Shown one piece after another: positions 29,380 through 38,930 of a stretch of DNA of 64,000 nt. Numbering within the stretch: position 1 is the stretch's first letter; each line of letters opens with the position of its first letter. The stretch is from NCBI GenBank assembly GCA_016714005.1, contig JADJOA010000014.1, positions 372,001 to 436,000 on the forward strand. The letters are read 5' to 3'. The DNA is from Bacteroidota bacterium (lineage in GTDB: Bacteria; Bacteroidota; Bacteroidia; AKYH767-A; OLB10). The translations under genes were made by a program, and so were the position numbers. The notes beneath the pieces are model-generated. The model did no database searches and was not told the DNA's origin. It worked only from the letters and a program-made list of their open reading frames with translations.

Positions 29380-30768
29380 ATGATTTCTCACCAATACATC
29401 AAACAACTTTTACAAAGCACCGATTACAACAAAGAAGTAACCGTTAAAGGCTGGGTTCGTTCTAAACGCGGAAATAAAAACGTTGCATTTATTGCTCTAA
29501 ACGATGGTTCAACAATACACAACATACAAGCCGTTGCCGACCCAAATGCTTTGGGCGATGAACTCATGAAACGCATTACCACTGGTGCCTGTTTAAGAAT
29601 TGCCGGTACACTCGTGCAATCTCAGGGGCAAGGGCAGACAGTAGAAATTCAGGCCAAAGAAATTGAAGTTTATGGCGATGCCGATGCCGAAACTTTTCCG
29701 TTGCAAAAGAAAGGACATACAATGGAATTTTTGCGGGAGATTGCTCACCTGCGCCCGCGCACAAATACGTTTGGCGCGGTATTGCGTATTCGTCATGCAA
29801 TGGCTTATGCCGTACATAAATATTTTAACGACAAAGGTTTTTTCTATCTGCATTCACCCATTATTACTGCTAGCGATGCCGAAGGTGCAGGAGAAATGTT
29901 CCAGGTAACAACATCAGATTTAAATAACCCACCACGTAACGAAGACAAGAGCATAAACTTTAAGGAAGATTTTTTTGGTAAACCCACCAACCTGACTGTA
30001 AGCGGGCAGTTAGAAGGCGAACTTGCCGCAATGGCGCTCGGAAAAATTTACACGTTTGGTCCAACCTTTAGAGCTGAAAACAGTAACACACCACGACACC
30101 TTGCCGAGTTTTGGATGATAGAACCTGAAATGGCTTTTTATGAAATTGGCGACAACATGGATTTGGCCGAAGACATGCTTAAGTATCTAGTAAAGTATGC
30201 TTTGGAAAACTGCACTGCCGATGTGGAGTTTTTAAATAACATGTATGACAAAGAACTTATTGCACGGTTGAATTCAGTAATTGAAAATCCGTTTAAGCGT
30301 TTAACATACACTGCTGCTGTAGAAATTTTAAAACAGCACAACAATAAGTTTGAATTTAAAATAGAATGGGGAAGCGATTTGCAGAAGGAGCATGAAAATT
30401 TTTTGGTTGAGCATCATAAAACGCCTGTTATCATTACCGATTACCCTAAAGAAATAAAATCGTTTTACATGAAACAAAACGATGATGGAAGAACAGTTCG
30501 CGGAATGGATGTTTTATTTCCGTGGATTGGCGAAATAATTGGCGGCTCTCAGCGTGAGGAGAACTACGACAAACTCGTTAAACGCATGCGCGAAATGCAT
30601 ATACCCGAAAAAGAGATGTACTGGTATTTAGATACCCGCAAATTTGGAACATGCCCACATGCAGGTTTTGGTTTGGGTTTTGAGAGGCTTATACTTTTTG
30701 TAACCGGAATGAGTAACATCAGAGACGTGATTCCCTTTCCAAGAACACCAAAGAATGCGGAGTTTTAA
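29380..30768 (+). CDS. asnS: Asparaginyl-tRNA synthetase
   Basis: A class IIb synthetase that charges tRNA-Asn. It has an N-terminal OB fold for the anticodon (VTVKGWVRSKRGNKNVAFIA) and a catalytic core with motif 1 (FNDKGFFYLHSPIITASDAE), motif 2 (FRAENSNTPRHLAEFWMIEP) and motif 3 (GFGLGFERLILFVTGM). The GPTFRAENSNTPRH signature marks it as Asn- rather than Asp-specific. At 462 residues it is full length and in frame. It is convergent with mreB; a hairpin lies between. Confidence 0.97.
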   Translation: MISHQYIKQLLQSTDYNKEVTVKGWVRSKRGNKNVAFIALNDGSTIHNIQAVADPNALGDELMKRITTGACLRIAGTLVQSQGQGQTVEIQAKEIEVYGDADAETFPLQKKGHTMEFLREIAHLRPRTNTFGAVLRIRHAMAYAVHKYFNDKGFFYLHSPIITASDAEGAGEMFQVTTSDLNNPPRNEDKSINFKEDFFGKPTNLTVSGQLEGELAAMALGKIYTFGPTFRAENSNTPRHLAEFWMIEPEMAFYEIGDNMDLAEDMLKYLVKYALENCTADVEFLNNMYDKELIARLNSVIENPFKRLTYTAAVEILKQHNNKFEFKIEWGSDLQKEHENFLVEHHKTPVIITDYPKEIKSFYMKQNDDGRTVRGMDVLFPWIGEIIGGSQREENYDKLVKRMREMHIPEKEMYWYLDTRKFGTCPHAGFGLGFERLILFVTGMSNIRDVIPFPRTPKNAEF

Positions 30769-30892
30769 CATCCTCATAAGGTTAATGATGGATAATATGA
30801 GAGCCCAATAAATGATTGATAAAGTTGCCTCGTTGCAACACGCTCTTTTTCCTTTATTGGCTAAACAGAAACAGTTTAGTTCAAACTATTAC

Positions 30893-30927
30893 TAAAAAAC
30901 CCGACTCCACTCAGAAACGGGTTTTCA
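30893..30927 (-). terminator. Hairpin between convergent asnS and mreB
   Basis: The stem AAAACCCG / CGGGTTTT (30896-30903 with 30918-30925) has a 14-nt loop. Read on the minus strand it ends in T6, so it suits mreB termination at 30948; it may also act on asnS. Confidence 0.65.
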
Positions 30928-30947
30928 TTTGTAGAACAAAATTTTTT

Positions 30948-32078
30948 CTACGGGATCAAAAACTTAAAGCGCTCAATATTTTTTAACGCTATACCTGTGC
31001 CGCGTACCACTGCGCGCAATGGATCTTCGGCAACGTGTACAGGTAGTTTTGTTTTCATGGCAAGCCGTTTGTCCAAACCGCGCAACAATGCTCCACCACC
31101 GGTTAAGTAAATACCGGTGCGGTAAATATCTGCAGATAACTCAGGAGGAGTCATCTCTAATGCTTTTAAAATAGCTTCTTCAATTTTAGAAATTGATTTA
31201 TCCAAAGCATGTGCAATTTCAGAATAAGATACTGTAATTTCTTTTGGAATACCGGTCATTAAATCACGCCCGTGTACTGCATAATCAACAGGGGCATTAT
31301 CTAATTCGGGCAACGCAGAACCTACTTCAATTTTAATCATCTCTGCGCTGCGCTCGCCAATTAAAATGTTATGCTGCCTGCGCATGTAATCCCAAATATC
31401 CATGGTAAAACCATCACCGGCAACACGAATAGACTGGTCGCAAACAATACCGCCCAATGCAATTACAGCAATTTCAGAAGTACCACCACCAATATCAATA
31501 ATCATATTGCCCATGGGCTCTTCCACATCAATGCCAATACCAATGGCAGCAGCCATAGGCTCATGTATTAAGTACACTTCTTTGGCGCCTGCATGTTCTG
31601 CGCTGTCGCGCACGGCACGTTTCTCCACTTCGGTAATGCCTGAAGGAATACATATTACCATCTTTAACGAAGGCTGAAAAAACTTCCTGCCCGGGTTAAT
31701 CATTTTTATCATCCCGCGTATCATGTGTTCGGCAGCATCAAAGTCTGCAATCACACCATCCTTAAGCGGACGAATAGTTTTAATGTTTTCATGTGTTTTG
31801 CCATGCATCATCATTGCCTGCCTGCCCACGGCAATTACTTTACCGGTCATGCGGTCAATGGCTACAATGGATGGCTCATCAACCACAATTTTATCATTGT
31901 GAATAATAAGCGTGTTGGCGGTGCCAAGGTCAATAGCTATTTCCTGAGTAAGGAAGTCAAATAAACCCATTTTGCTTTTTGAATGTTTTGGAGTGGCTAA
32001 AGTAAACTCTTTCTCTTTAATTGGATTTTCGAGTACTAATACTTCAGGTGCTGCTTGTGGTGTACTTGCTTTTTTCAT
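30948..32078 (-). CDS. mreB: Rod-shape-determining protein MreB
   Basis: MreB is the bacterial actin that directs lateral cell-wall synthesis. The actin-fold ATPase motifs are present: EIAIDLGTANTLI (phosphate 1), MIIDIGGGTSEIAVIALGG (phosphate 2) and TGIYLTGGGALLRGLDK (adenosine). The usual start would be MGLFDFLTQEI at 31970, but 36 codons upstream from an ATG at 32078 (MKKASTPQAAPEVLVLENP) are open and of protein-like composition, and another nine codons reach 32105. The extension may be real or untranslated. purH lies just upstream, as in other Bacteroidota, but mreC and mreD do not follow. Confidence 0.93.
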   Translation of the reverse strand: MKKASTPQAAPEVLVLENPIKEKEFTLATPKHSKSKMGLFDFLTQEIAIDLGTANTLIIHNDKIVVDEPSIVAIDRMTGKVIAVGRQAMMMHGKTHENIKTIRPLKDGVIADFDAAEHMIRGMIKMINPGRKFFQPSLKMVICIPSGITEVEKRAVRDSAEHAGAKEVYLIHEPMAAAIGIGIDVEEPMGNMIIDIGGGTSEIAVIALGGIVCDQSIRVAGDGFTMDIWDYMRRQHNILIGERSAEMIKIEVGSALPELDNAPVDYAVHGRDLMTGIPKEITVSYSEIAHALDKSISKIEEAILKALEMTPPELSADIYRTGIYLTGGGALLRGLDKRLAMKTKLPVHVAEDPLRAVVRGTGIALKNIERFKFLIP

Positions 32079-32147
32079 TTTGCAGATTTTGATATTTCTA
32101 CGCAATCTGCCCCATTATGTTACATGCACCTTACATTTTACAAGTTT

Positions 32148-33730
32148 TTAGTGTTTAAAATGCCTTGTACCTGTCAGCACCATACTCAATCCGTTATTAT
32201 TACAATATTCAATAGACTCTTTATCTTTTATAGAACCTCCGGGCTGCACCACTGCTTCAATGCCGGCTTTGTGTGCAATTTCCACACAATCAGGAAACGG
32301 AAAGAAGGCATCGCTTGCCATTACAGCTCCTTTTAAATCAAAGCCAAAGCTCTTTGCTTTTGCAATGGAATGTTTTAATGCATCCACGCGTGACGTTTGT
32401 CCCACACCACTTGCCAGCAATTGGTTGTTTTTGGCTATTACAATTGTGTTGCTTTTACTTTGCTTTACAATTTTATTGGCAAAAGCATATCGGTGGTTTG
32501 TGCTGATGTGGGTTGTTTGGAAGTTACACAGTTAAAATCAGCAGCCGTTTCGGTTTTTAAATCTTTATCCTGAACAAGGTAACCGTTTAACACGCTGCGC
32601 ACATCAGTGGTTTGTAAACGGAAGTTTTTTTGTTTAAGTATAATTCTGTTTTTCTTTTCTGTTAAAACAGTTAACGCATCAGCATCGTAAGCAGGTGCAA
32701 TCAGTATTTCAAAAAACAGTTTATTTATTTCTGAGGCTGTTGCTGCATCCACATTAGCATTGGTAATAATTACACCACCAAAAGCAGATACAGGGTCACC
32801 GGCCATTGCATCCTTCCATGCATCCAACAAATTTTTACGTGTAGCAACACCGCAGGCATTGTTGTGCTTGATGATAGCAACAGAAGCCACCTCTGAATCT
32901 CCCCCGATGCGGGAGACTTTATTGTGCGCACGTTCTTGGTTTGGTGCGCTGAATTCTGCAATTAAATCTACAGCGGCATTACAATCTAAAAGGTTGTTAT
33001 ACGAAAGTTCTTTGCCATTTAGTTTTTCAAAAGCCTCATTCATGTTACCATAAAAAATTCCTTTTTGGTGAGGGTTTTCTCCATAACGCAAAACATTGGC
33101 TGTTGAATTGGTTATACGCAGCGCATCAATTTTTTCTGTTTGATTAAAATATTGAAAGATGGCGCTGTCATAATGTGAGGTAACAGCAAAAGCACGAGCC
33201 GAAAGATTTCTTCTTTCTTCTAAAGTGGTTTCACCATTTTTTGCATCTAAAATACTTTGAAGTACAGCATACTCATTAAAAGAAGGAATAATAACCACAT
33301 TGTTAAAATTCTTTGCTGCTGCGCGTATGAGGCTCACACCACCAATATCTATCTTCTCAATAATATCAGCTTGAGATGAATTGCCCGCCACTGTTTTTTC
33401 AAATGGATATAAATCAACCACCACCAAATCTATTTCGGGAATCTGGTATTTTTCTAATTGCAAAAGGTCTTCGTTGTTCTCACGTCTGCCCAGGATGCCG
33501 CCAAAAACTTTTGGGTGAAGTGTTTTTACCCTGCCGCCTAAAATGCTGGGGTAATCGGTAACATCTTCTACAGCAGTAACAGGAATTTTTAAATTCTCAA
33601 TAAAATCAAACGTGCCGCCTGTTGCATAAAGCTTAACACCCAATTTGTTGAGCGAAATAATAATTGGTTCTAAATTCTCTTTGCTGTAAACAGATATTAA
33701 GGCGCTTTTAATTTTAACGGTGGAGGACAT
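32148..33730 (-). CDS. purH: Bifunctional AICAR transformylase/IMP cyclohydrolase PurH (apparent frameshift)
   Basis: PurH does the last two steps of IMP synthesis. The N-terminal cyclohydrolase domain shows LYATGGTFDFIENL, GGRVKTLHPKVFGGIL and KIDIGGVSLIRAAAKN. The C-terminal transformylase domain shows RYGENPHQKG, KHNNACGVA and DPVSAFGGVI. Near 32480 a T4 run should be T5; the repaired reading is TDMLLFANKIVKQSKSNTIV and then GVGQTSRVDALKHSI and ASDAFFPFPDCVEIA. Repaired length is about 527 residues, slightly longer than the usual 510. The enzyme is essential without purine supply, so the break is very probably a sequence error. Confidence 0.95.
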
Positions 33731-33766
33731 TTATGGTTGTTAAACGGATTGGCGAAAAAGGAGGCG

Positions 33767-33774
33767 CAAAGGTA
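33767..33774 (-). promoter_or_regulatory. Candidate -7 promoter element of purH (TACCTTTG)
   Basis: A perfect TAnnTTTG match on the minus strand, 36 bp before the purH start at 33730. No TTTG box is found 19 bp further upstream. Confidence 0.35.
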
Positions 33775-33909
33775 GATTTTGAATGATATGATTTGCGTCC
33801 GGTTTAAAAAAAAACTTAGAGGATTTTTCTTTTGCATTAACAAACCCTCATACCTATAATTAGGTATTAATATTTGAAAGGCTTTAACACAATTAAGTTG
33901 TAAAGAATT

Positions 33910-33917
33910 TATTTTTG
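33910..33917 (+). promoter_or_regulatory. Candidate -7 promoter element (TATTTTTG)
   Basis: A perfect TAnnTTTG match 26 bp before the ATG at 33944. No matching -33 box at the expected distance. Confidence 0.35.
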
Positions 33918-33943
33918 AACGTCTTACTTTAATCACATGTAAT

Positions 33944-35317
33944 ATGAAAAAACTCTATTCTTTAATTGCCGTTTTAATTTGTACGCTGGCAATTCAAACA
34001 AATTCCATTGCACAACAAAATGCTCTTGATTTTGATAATGTAAATGATGAGGTAATTGCACCAGCAGGGTCCGCGCTAATAGCGGGATCAACCACCATTT
34101 CTATGACTGCATGGGTTTATTTACGTAACCCCGCACCAACTTTCCCGGATTTTGACGGGCTTGCCGGAATAAGAAATAATGTGGATGCCGATTTTTACTT
34201 GTTACATTTTTCAACAAGCAGTATTGAAGCGCGTTTCAGGAACAGCACAGGAGCAAATTATGATGTTATAGGCACAGGCGTACAGTTAAATACATGGACC
34301 CATCTTGCCCTAACTTACGATTGCAGCACACTTTCCTTATATATTGACGGTTTGTTAGATGGAAGTATTGCAGCATCAGGCTCAATTGCATCTACCACCG
34401 AAGATTTTTATATGGGCAATTTACTTTATCAAACTACCAATTATTGGCTTGATGGTAAATTGGATGAGGTGAGCCTTTGGAACCGGGCACTTACTCCCGC
34501 TGAAATTAATTGTATGTATAATAACGGGGTTAACGTTACGGATACTGATTTAAAATTGTTGTACGATTTTAATGAGGGCGTTGCAGGGGGAAATAACCCA
34601 ACTGTTACAACTTTACCTGATTTAAAACAAACCATTGATGCAACACTTTTTAATTTTGCGTTGACAGGCACTACATCAAACTGGGTTGATGGAAAAAATA
34701 ATTTTGTTACTACAAACGATACTATTTGCCAGGGCGATAGTGTTTTGTTTAACGGAGTCTATTATTCGCAAGCCGGAACATACACCCAAAGTTTTCCGCA
34801 ATCGGCTGCATGTGATAGTTTGGTAATTTTAAACTTGTTTGTAAGAAGCATTAACACGAGTTTGTTAAGTTCAGGAGCTAATATTACAGCACAACAATCA
34901 GGCGCGACTTACCAATGGGTTAACTGTGCAACCAACACTGCAATTGTCGGAGCTACATCCCAAACCTATACTGCTACAGCAAACGGAAGTTATGCAGTGG
35001 TGGTAACTTTAAATGGTTGTTCAGACACGTCTAATTGCGTACCAATTACGGGAGTTGGCATTATTGAAAATAATTTTGATGCCTTCTGTAACATTGTTCC
35101 AAACCCTGCAACTAATAACGTTAAACTTACTTTTTGGGCAGAACAGAAAAACATAACTTTAGAAGTTTGTGATGTAACCGGAAAAATCATTTACTCTGGT
35201 CATTTTAAATCAATTTCTGATGCTACCATTAATACCTCACAGTGGTTAAAGGGTGTTTATATTTTAAAATTAAGAGGCAGCAATAAACCTGCTTCAACAC
35301 GAATAGTTAAGATTTAA
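33944..35317 (+). CDS. T9SS-secreted protein with LamG/concanavalin-like domain
   Basis: A 457-residue secreted protein. The signal peptide (MKKLYSLIAVLICTLAIQ) ends before AQQNALDFDNVNDEV, a typical start of the LamG_3 (concanavalin-like) fold, which continues through WTHLALTYDCSTLSLYIDGL and KLDEVSLWNRALTPAEI to about residue 220. A region with NDTICQGDSVLFNGVYYSQ and an Ig-like segment (ATYQWVNCATNTAIVGA) follows. The end is a T9SS type A sorting domain (NIVPNPATNNVKLTF ... WLKGVYILKLRGS). Probably a surface carbohydrate- or protein-binding protein; ligand unknown. Confidence 0.85.
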   Translation: MKKLYSLIAVLICTLAIQTNSIAQQNALDFDNVNDEVIAPAGSALIAGSTTISMTAWVYLRNPAPTFPDFDGLAGIRNNVDADFYLLHFSTSSIEARFRNSTGANYDVIGTGVQLNTWTHLALTYDCSTLSLYIDGLLDGSIAASGSIASTTEDFYMGNLLYQTTNYWLDGKLDEVSLWNRALTPAEINCMYNNGVNVTDTDLKLLYDFNEGVAGGNNPTVTTLPDLKQTIDATLFNFALTGTTSNWVDGKNNFVTTNDTICQGDSVLFNGVYYSQAGTYTQSFPQSAACDSLVILNLFVRSINTSLLSSGANITAQQSGATYQWVNCATNTAIVGATSQTYTATANGSYAVVVTLNGCSDTSNCVPITGVGIIENNFDAFCNIVPNPATNNVKLTFWAEQKNITLEVCDVTGKIIYSGHFKSISDATINTSQWLKGVYILKLRGSNKPASTRIVKI

Positions 35318-35450
35318 AGAATTATCCGTTGCCTAAAAGTTGCAGATAGTTAAAAGAATTTTGTTCTTTAAAATAAAATTCAATTCCTAACCTTTCTGCA
35401 ATTATATAAGTGTGATTTGTTAACTCTAAAGAGATTTACAAAGTATTTTT

Positions 35451-36017
35451 CTAAGCTGTAATAAAAAAATTCACAAGTTTTTCGGCTTCACTAATAGCCT
35501 TATCAAAATCATCATTAACAATTACGTGATCAAATTGATTGCGGTAAGTCATCTCATGCTCTGCTTTGGCAATACGTATTTTAAGTGTTTCTTCGGTTTC
35601 GGTGTTGCGGGCAATCAATCGTTTGTGTAATTCCTCAACGCTTGGTGGCATTACCATTACTGCTAATAAATTGCCTGTAAAATGTTTTTTAATGTTCAAT
35701 CCGCCCTCCACATCCACATCAAAAATTACAGAGTTGTTTTGTTTTGCAATTCTTTCCACCTCAGATTTAAGAGTGCCGTAATACCTGTCAGTATATACTT
35801 CTTCCCATTCTAAAAACTCATTGTCATCAATTTTTTTTCTGAACTCATCGGGCGTTAAAAAATAATAATCGGCTCCTTGAGTTTCAGTTGCACGCTTTGG
35901 TCTGGTGGTGCATGAAACAGAAAACCTCATAAACGGAAATTTTTCAAGCAAATGTTTTACAATACTTGTTTTGCCACTACCTGATGGACCACAAAATAAA
36001 AAGTGCTTCTGTTTCAT
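35451..36017 (-). CDS. gmk: Guanylate kinase
   Basis: Gmk phosphorylates GMP to GDP. The P-loop GPSGSGKTSIVKHL lies at residues 9-22, and the GMP-binding region SVSCTTRPKR...GADYYFLTPDEF follows, with later FDVDVEGGLNIKK. Length 188 residues is normal. The gene lies 3 bp after yicC, an arrangement common to many bacteria, and is probably co-transcribed with it. Confidence 0.96.
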   Translation of the reverse strand: MKQKHFLFCGPSGSGKTSIVKHLLEKFPFMRFSVSCTTRPKRATETQGADYYFLTPDEFRKKIDDNEFLEWEEVYTDRYYGTLKSEVERIAKQNNSVIFDVDVEGGLNIKKHFTGNLLAVMVMPPSVEELHKRLIARNTETEETLKIRIAKAEHEMTYRNQFDHVIVNDDFDKAISEAEKLVNFFITA

Positions 36018-36020
36018 GAA

Positions 36021-36889
36021 CTACAAAACATTGGCAAGTTGCTCCTTTAATTTTTCGGACTCATCTTTCATGGCTACAACCAACCGCTGCATATCGGCAT
36101 CGTTTGCTTTACTGCCAATGGTATTTATTTCACGCCCTATTTCTTGTGTTATAAAACCTAATTTTTTTCCGTTGTTCTCTGTACTTTTAATGGTTTCTAA
36201 AAAATAATTAAGATGTGAGCGTAATCTTAATTTTTCTTCGCTTATATCTAATTTCTCCAAATAGTAAATCAACTCCTGCTCAAAACGGTTTTTATCGTAT
36301 TCAACATTTGTAATCGTTTCAAGATTTTTTAACAACCGGTTTCGTACGTTGTCCATTCTTTCTTTTTCAAACTTTTCAAGTTCTGCAAGAAGATTTTCTA
36401 TAGTTAAAATTCTTTCAGTTAAATCCTTTGAAATATTCGCCCCTCCGCTTTTCTGAAATCATTAAAGGAATTTAGTGCCGTGGCAATTAATTTTTGAATA
36501 ACAGCCCACTCCTTTTCATCAGCCTCTCCCTTATCTGTATTAACCACATAAGGTAATGATAAAACCGAGCCTAAAAAATTTTGTGGAGGAAGATGAGTTG
36601 TTGTTTCAATTTTTTTTAACTCTTCAATATATGCAGTAATAACTTCTGTATTAAGCGTATTTGAGGTTACATCCTCCGTAAATTCAATGGTTACGTTCAT
36701 ATCGGTTTTTCCGCGCTCAATTGTTTTAGAAAACTCGCTTCTCAACTCCAGTTCCTTTTCTTTGTAAGCCGAAGGCAACCGCAGCATCAATTCCAGAAAT
36801 TTACTGTTAAGAGATTTAACTTCGGCAATAATGGTTTTACCGGCATATTCTCCAACGGCTTTACCATAGCCTGTCATTGAGCGAATCAT
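36021..36889 (-). CDS. yicC: YicC-family endoribonuclease (apparent frameshift)
   Basis: YicC-like proteins are endoribonucleases acting in RNA turnover. The family start MIRSMTGYGKAVGEYAGKTI and the NSKFLELMLRLPSAYKEKEL segment are clear, and the C-terminus carries the conserved GKKLGFITQEIGREINTIGS and KANDADMQRLVVAMKDE motifs. The frame breaks near 36450, where a G4 run should be G5; the repaired joint is RKAEGANISKDLTERIL. Repaired length of about 289 residues is normal. gmk follows 3 bp downstream. Confidence 0.93.
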
Positions 36890-37003
36890 ACTTACTTAAT
36901 TTGGCGGGCTAAGATAGTTTGTTAATTAACTAATCTAAAAGGTTTATTTTAGCCTAACTTATTTTATAATCACATTGTGGACAAGTTAGTAATTAAAAAA
37001 CGA

Positions 37004-37363
37004 ATGAACATATTTTATAAGGGCGCAATTGTTGTTTTAGCAATAATTGTGGCTTCTTGCAATAAAGAAAACTATAAGTATGCTGAAGGCGATGATTGCA
37101 TTCTTACTGCTTTAACCTACGAGGGCAGAGTTAAGAACATTATAAACGGAAGTTGTGCATACATAGGCTGCCATGCAGATAATGTAGAAACGTATGATTT
37201 TACAACCTACGAAGGAATAAAATCTGCATCAGGAAGTATTAAAGACAGAATAAACCGGGTAACTGATGACCCACTTTTTATGCCTCAAAATAAACTTGAA
37301 TTAAGTGAGTGCGATTTGGCAATTCTTAACGCATGGATTAATAATGGTGCTCCGTTAAAATAG
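37004..37363 (+). CDS. Cytochrome-c-like lipoprotein with a CX4CH motif
   Basis: A lipoprotein of about 119 residues. The ATG at 37004 begins MNIFYKGAIVVLAIIVASCN, whose lipobox IVASC fits; a GTG nine codons upstream is less likely. The mature part has GSCAYIGCHAD, a CX4CH variant of the CXXCH heme-attachment motif, then FMPQNKLELSECDLAILNAW, which matches the axial-methionine loop and last helix (..WI..GAP) of small c-type cytochromes. It probably holds one covalent heme in the periplasm. The yceI gene follows 7 bp later and a DUF5777 barrel after that; the three genes look like an operon. Confidence 0.72.
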   Translation: MNIFYKGAIVVLAIIVASCNKENYKYAEGDDCILTALTYEGRVKNIINGSCAYIGCHADNVETYDFTTYEGIKSASGSIKDRINRVTDDPLFMPQNKLELSECDLAILNAWINNGAPLK

Positions 37364-37370
37364 TTGAACG

Positions 37371-37934
37371 ATGAAAAATAAAACTTTAATTACCCTTACG
37401 TTATTAGCAATAAACTTAGCATCTGTTATTGCGCAACCGGTTTATTCTACCAAAACAGGTACTGCTTCCTTTTATTCAAAGGCTCCTTTAGAAGATATTG
37501 AGGCAACGTCTAGCGCACTTAACTCTTTTATCAATACTTCAAATGGCGATGTGGTTTTTGTCGTAGCCATAACCTCTTTTAAATTTCAAAAAGCATTGAT
37601 GCAGGAACACTTTAACGAAAATTATATGGAGAGCGGTATGTATAAAACTGCAACATATAAAGGAAAAATTAACGAGCCTTTGGATTTTACGAGAGATGGC
37701 GAGTATATAGTAACTACTACTGGTACTTTAAATATGCATGGCGTTGATAATAGCATTAACGAAAAAGGAACTATTACTGTTAAAGACGGGAAAGCAACTT
37801 TAAAAAGCACGTTTAAAATAAAGTTAGAAGAATATAAAATTAAAATACCGCGTGTGGTTGTGGAAAATATTGCCGAGGTGGTTGATGTAAACATTGAAGC
37901 TGCATACACACCTCACGTTATTGAAAAAAAGTAA
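37371..37934 (+). CDS. YceI-family periplasmic protein
   Basis: An exported protein of 187 residues with a signal peptide ending before QPVYSTKTG. The YceI lipocalin-like fold is recognised from GDVVFVVAITSFKFQKALMQ, EHFNENYMESGMYKTATYKG and TGTLNMHGVDNSINEKGTIT. Members bind polyisoprenoid or quinone-like lipids in an extended pocket. The gene is flanked by a cytochrome-like lipoprotein and a DUF5777 protein with gaps of 7 and 10 bp, so it is almost surely co-transcribed with both. A role in moving a quinone-like molecule between them is inference. Confidence 0.88.
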   Translation: MKNKTLITLTLLAINLASVIAQPVYSTKTGTASFYSKAPLEDIEATSSALNSFINTSNGDVVFVVAITSFKFQKALMQEHFNENYMESGMYKTATYKGKINEPLDFTRDGEYIVTTTGTLNMHGVDNSINEKGTITVKDGKATLKSTFKIKLEEYKIKIPRVVVENIAEVVDVNIEAAYTPHVIEKK

Positions 37935-37944
37935 ATTGTTATTT

Positions 37945-38844
37945 ATGAAGGTAAAATTTTTTGTTCCGCTTGTTGCTGCGGTTGCTATTTCAATTAATGC
38001 ACATGCACAAGAAGATTTATTAAAACTGGCTATGGATGAGAATAAGCCAAAAAATGAAAAAGTAGAATATACTTTTAAAACTACCAAGCTGATTAATGCA
38101 CAAACTAACGAGACGGTGCACAAACGCACACTTGATTTCAGAGTAGGACACCGGTTTGGAAACATTGGCAAATATACTGAAGGAAAAAGCGCGGCTCATT
38201 CTCTTTACGGATTAGATGCATCGGCAGACATACGCATTGCATTTGAGTATGGAATTACTGATAACCTCACCGTTGGAATTTCAAGAAGTAAGGTAAAAGA
38301 AAACCTTGAGGGATTGGTTAAATACCGCATACTTCAACAGACTACAGATAATAAAATCCCTGTTGGGCTAACATTTTTTGGTAACACAGCTTTTACTCCC
38401 ATTAAAGATGTTTTAAAAATTTATGATAAAACATCACGTAGGTTAAGCTACGTTGCACAGTTGATGGTTGCCCGTAAATTTTCCGAAAGAATATCTTTTG
38501 TGCTGCTGCCATCATACCTGCATCGCAATTACGTTTTTGATATTGAAGATGAGAACGATTTTTTTTCGCTCGGTGTAGGTGCAAGAGTTAAAATTACAAA
38601 GCGTACATCTTTAGTTGCTGATTATTTTTACAACTTCAGCCAATACAGGATTGACAAGAATGAATCATATTTTAATCCTTTGGGTGCAGGTATTGAAGTA
38701 GAAACAGGGGGACACGTTTTTACTATAATGTTCTCTAATTCTGCTCCATTGATAGAAAACGAGTTTTTGCCCAATACAACCGATTCATGGAGTGATGGCG
38801 GGTTTAAGTTTTCTTTTAACATTTCGCGAAATTTCATGCTTTGA
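37945..38844 (+). CDS. DUF5777 beta-barrel protein
   Basis: An exported protein of 299 residues, taken from the ATG at 37945 (MKVKFFVPLVAAVAISINA) since the reading further upstream overlaps yceI. After the signal peptide, QEDLLKLAMDENKPKNEKVE leads into a strand-rich body with the DUF5777 segments TLDFRVGHRFGNIGKYT and ASADIRIAFEYGITDNLTVG. The C-terminus ends with an aromatic strand (FKFSFNISRNFML), as in outer-membrane barrels. It is the third gene of the cytochrome/YceI cassette. An outer-membrane function is likely; the substrate is unknown. Confidence 0.8.
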   Translation: MKVKFFVPLVAAVAISINAHAQEDLLKLAMDENKPKNEKVEYTFKTTKLINAQTNETVHKRTLDFRVGHRFGNIGKYTEGKSAAHSLYGLDASADIRIAFEYGITDNLTVGISRSKVKENLEGLVKYRILQQTTDNKIPVGLTFFGNTAFTPIKDVLKIYDKTSRRLSYVAQLMVARKFSERISFVLLPSYLHRNYVFDIEDENDFFSLGVGARVKITKRTSLVADYFYNFSQYRIDKNESYFNPLGAGIEVETGGHVFTIMFSNSAPLIENEFLPNTTDSWSDGGFKFSFNISRNFML

Positions 38845-38930
38845 TTCTTGCAGTTATTTAACTTGCTGTTGTTGAAACTTACATTATGACACAATTAACA
38901 ATTTACAGGAACTGATTAAACTTGCAGGTA

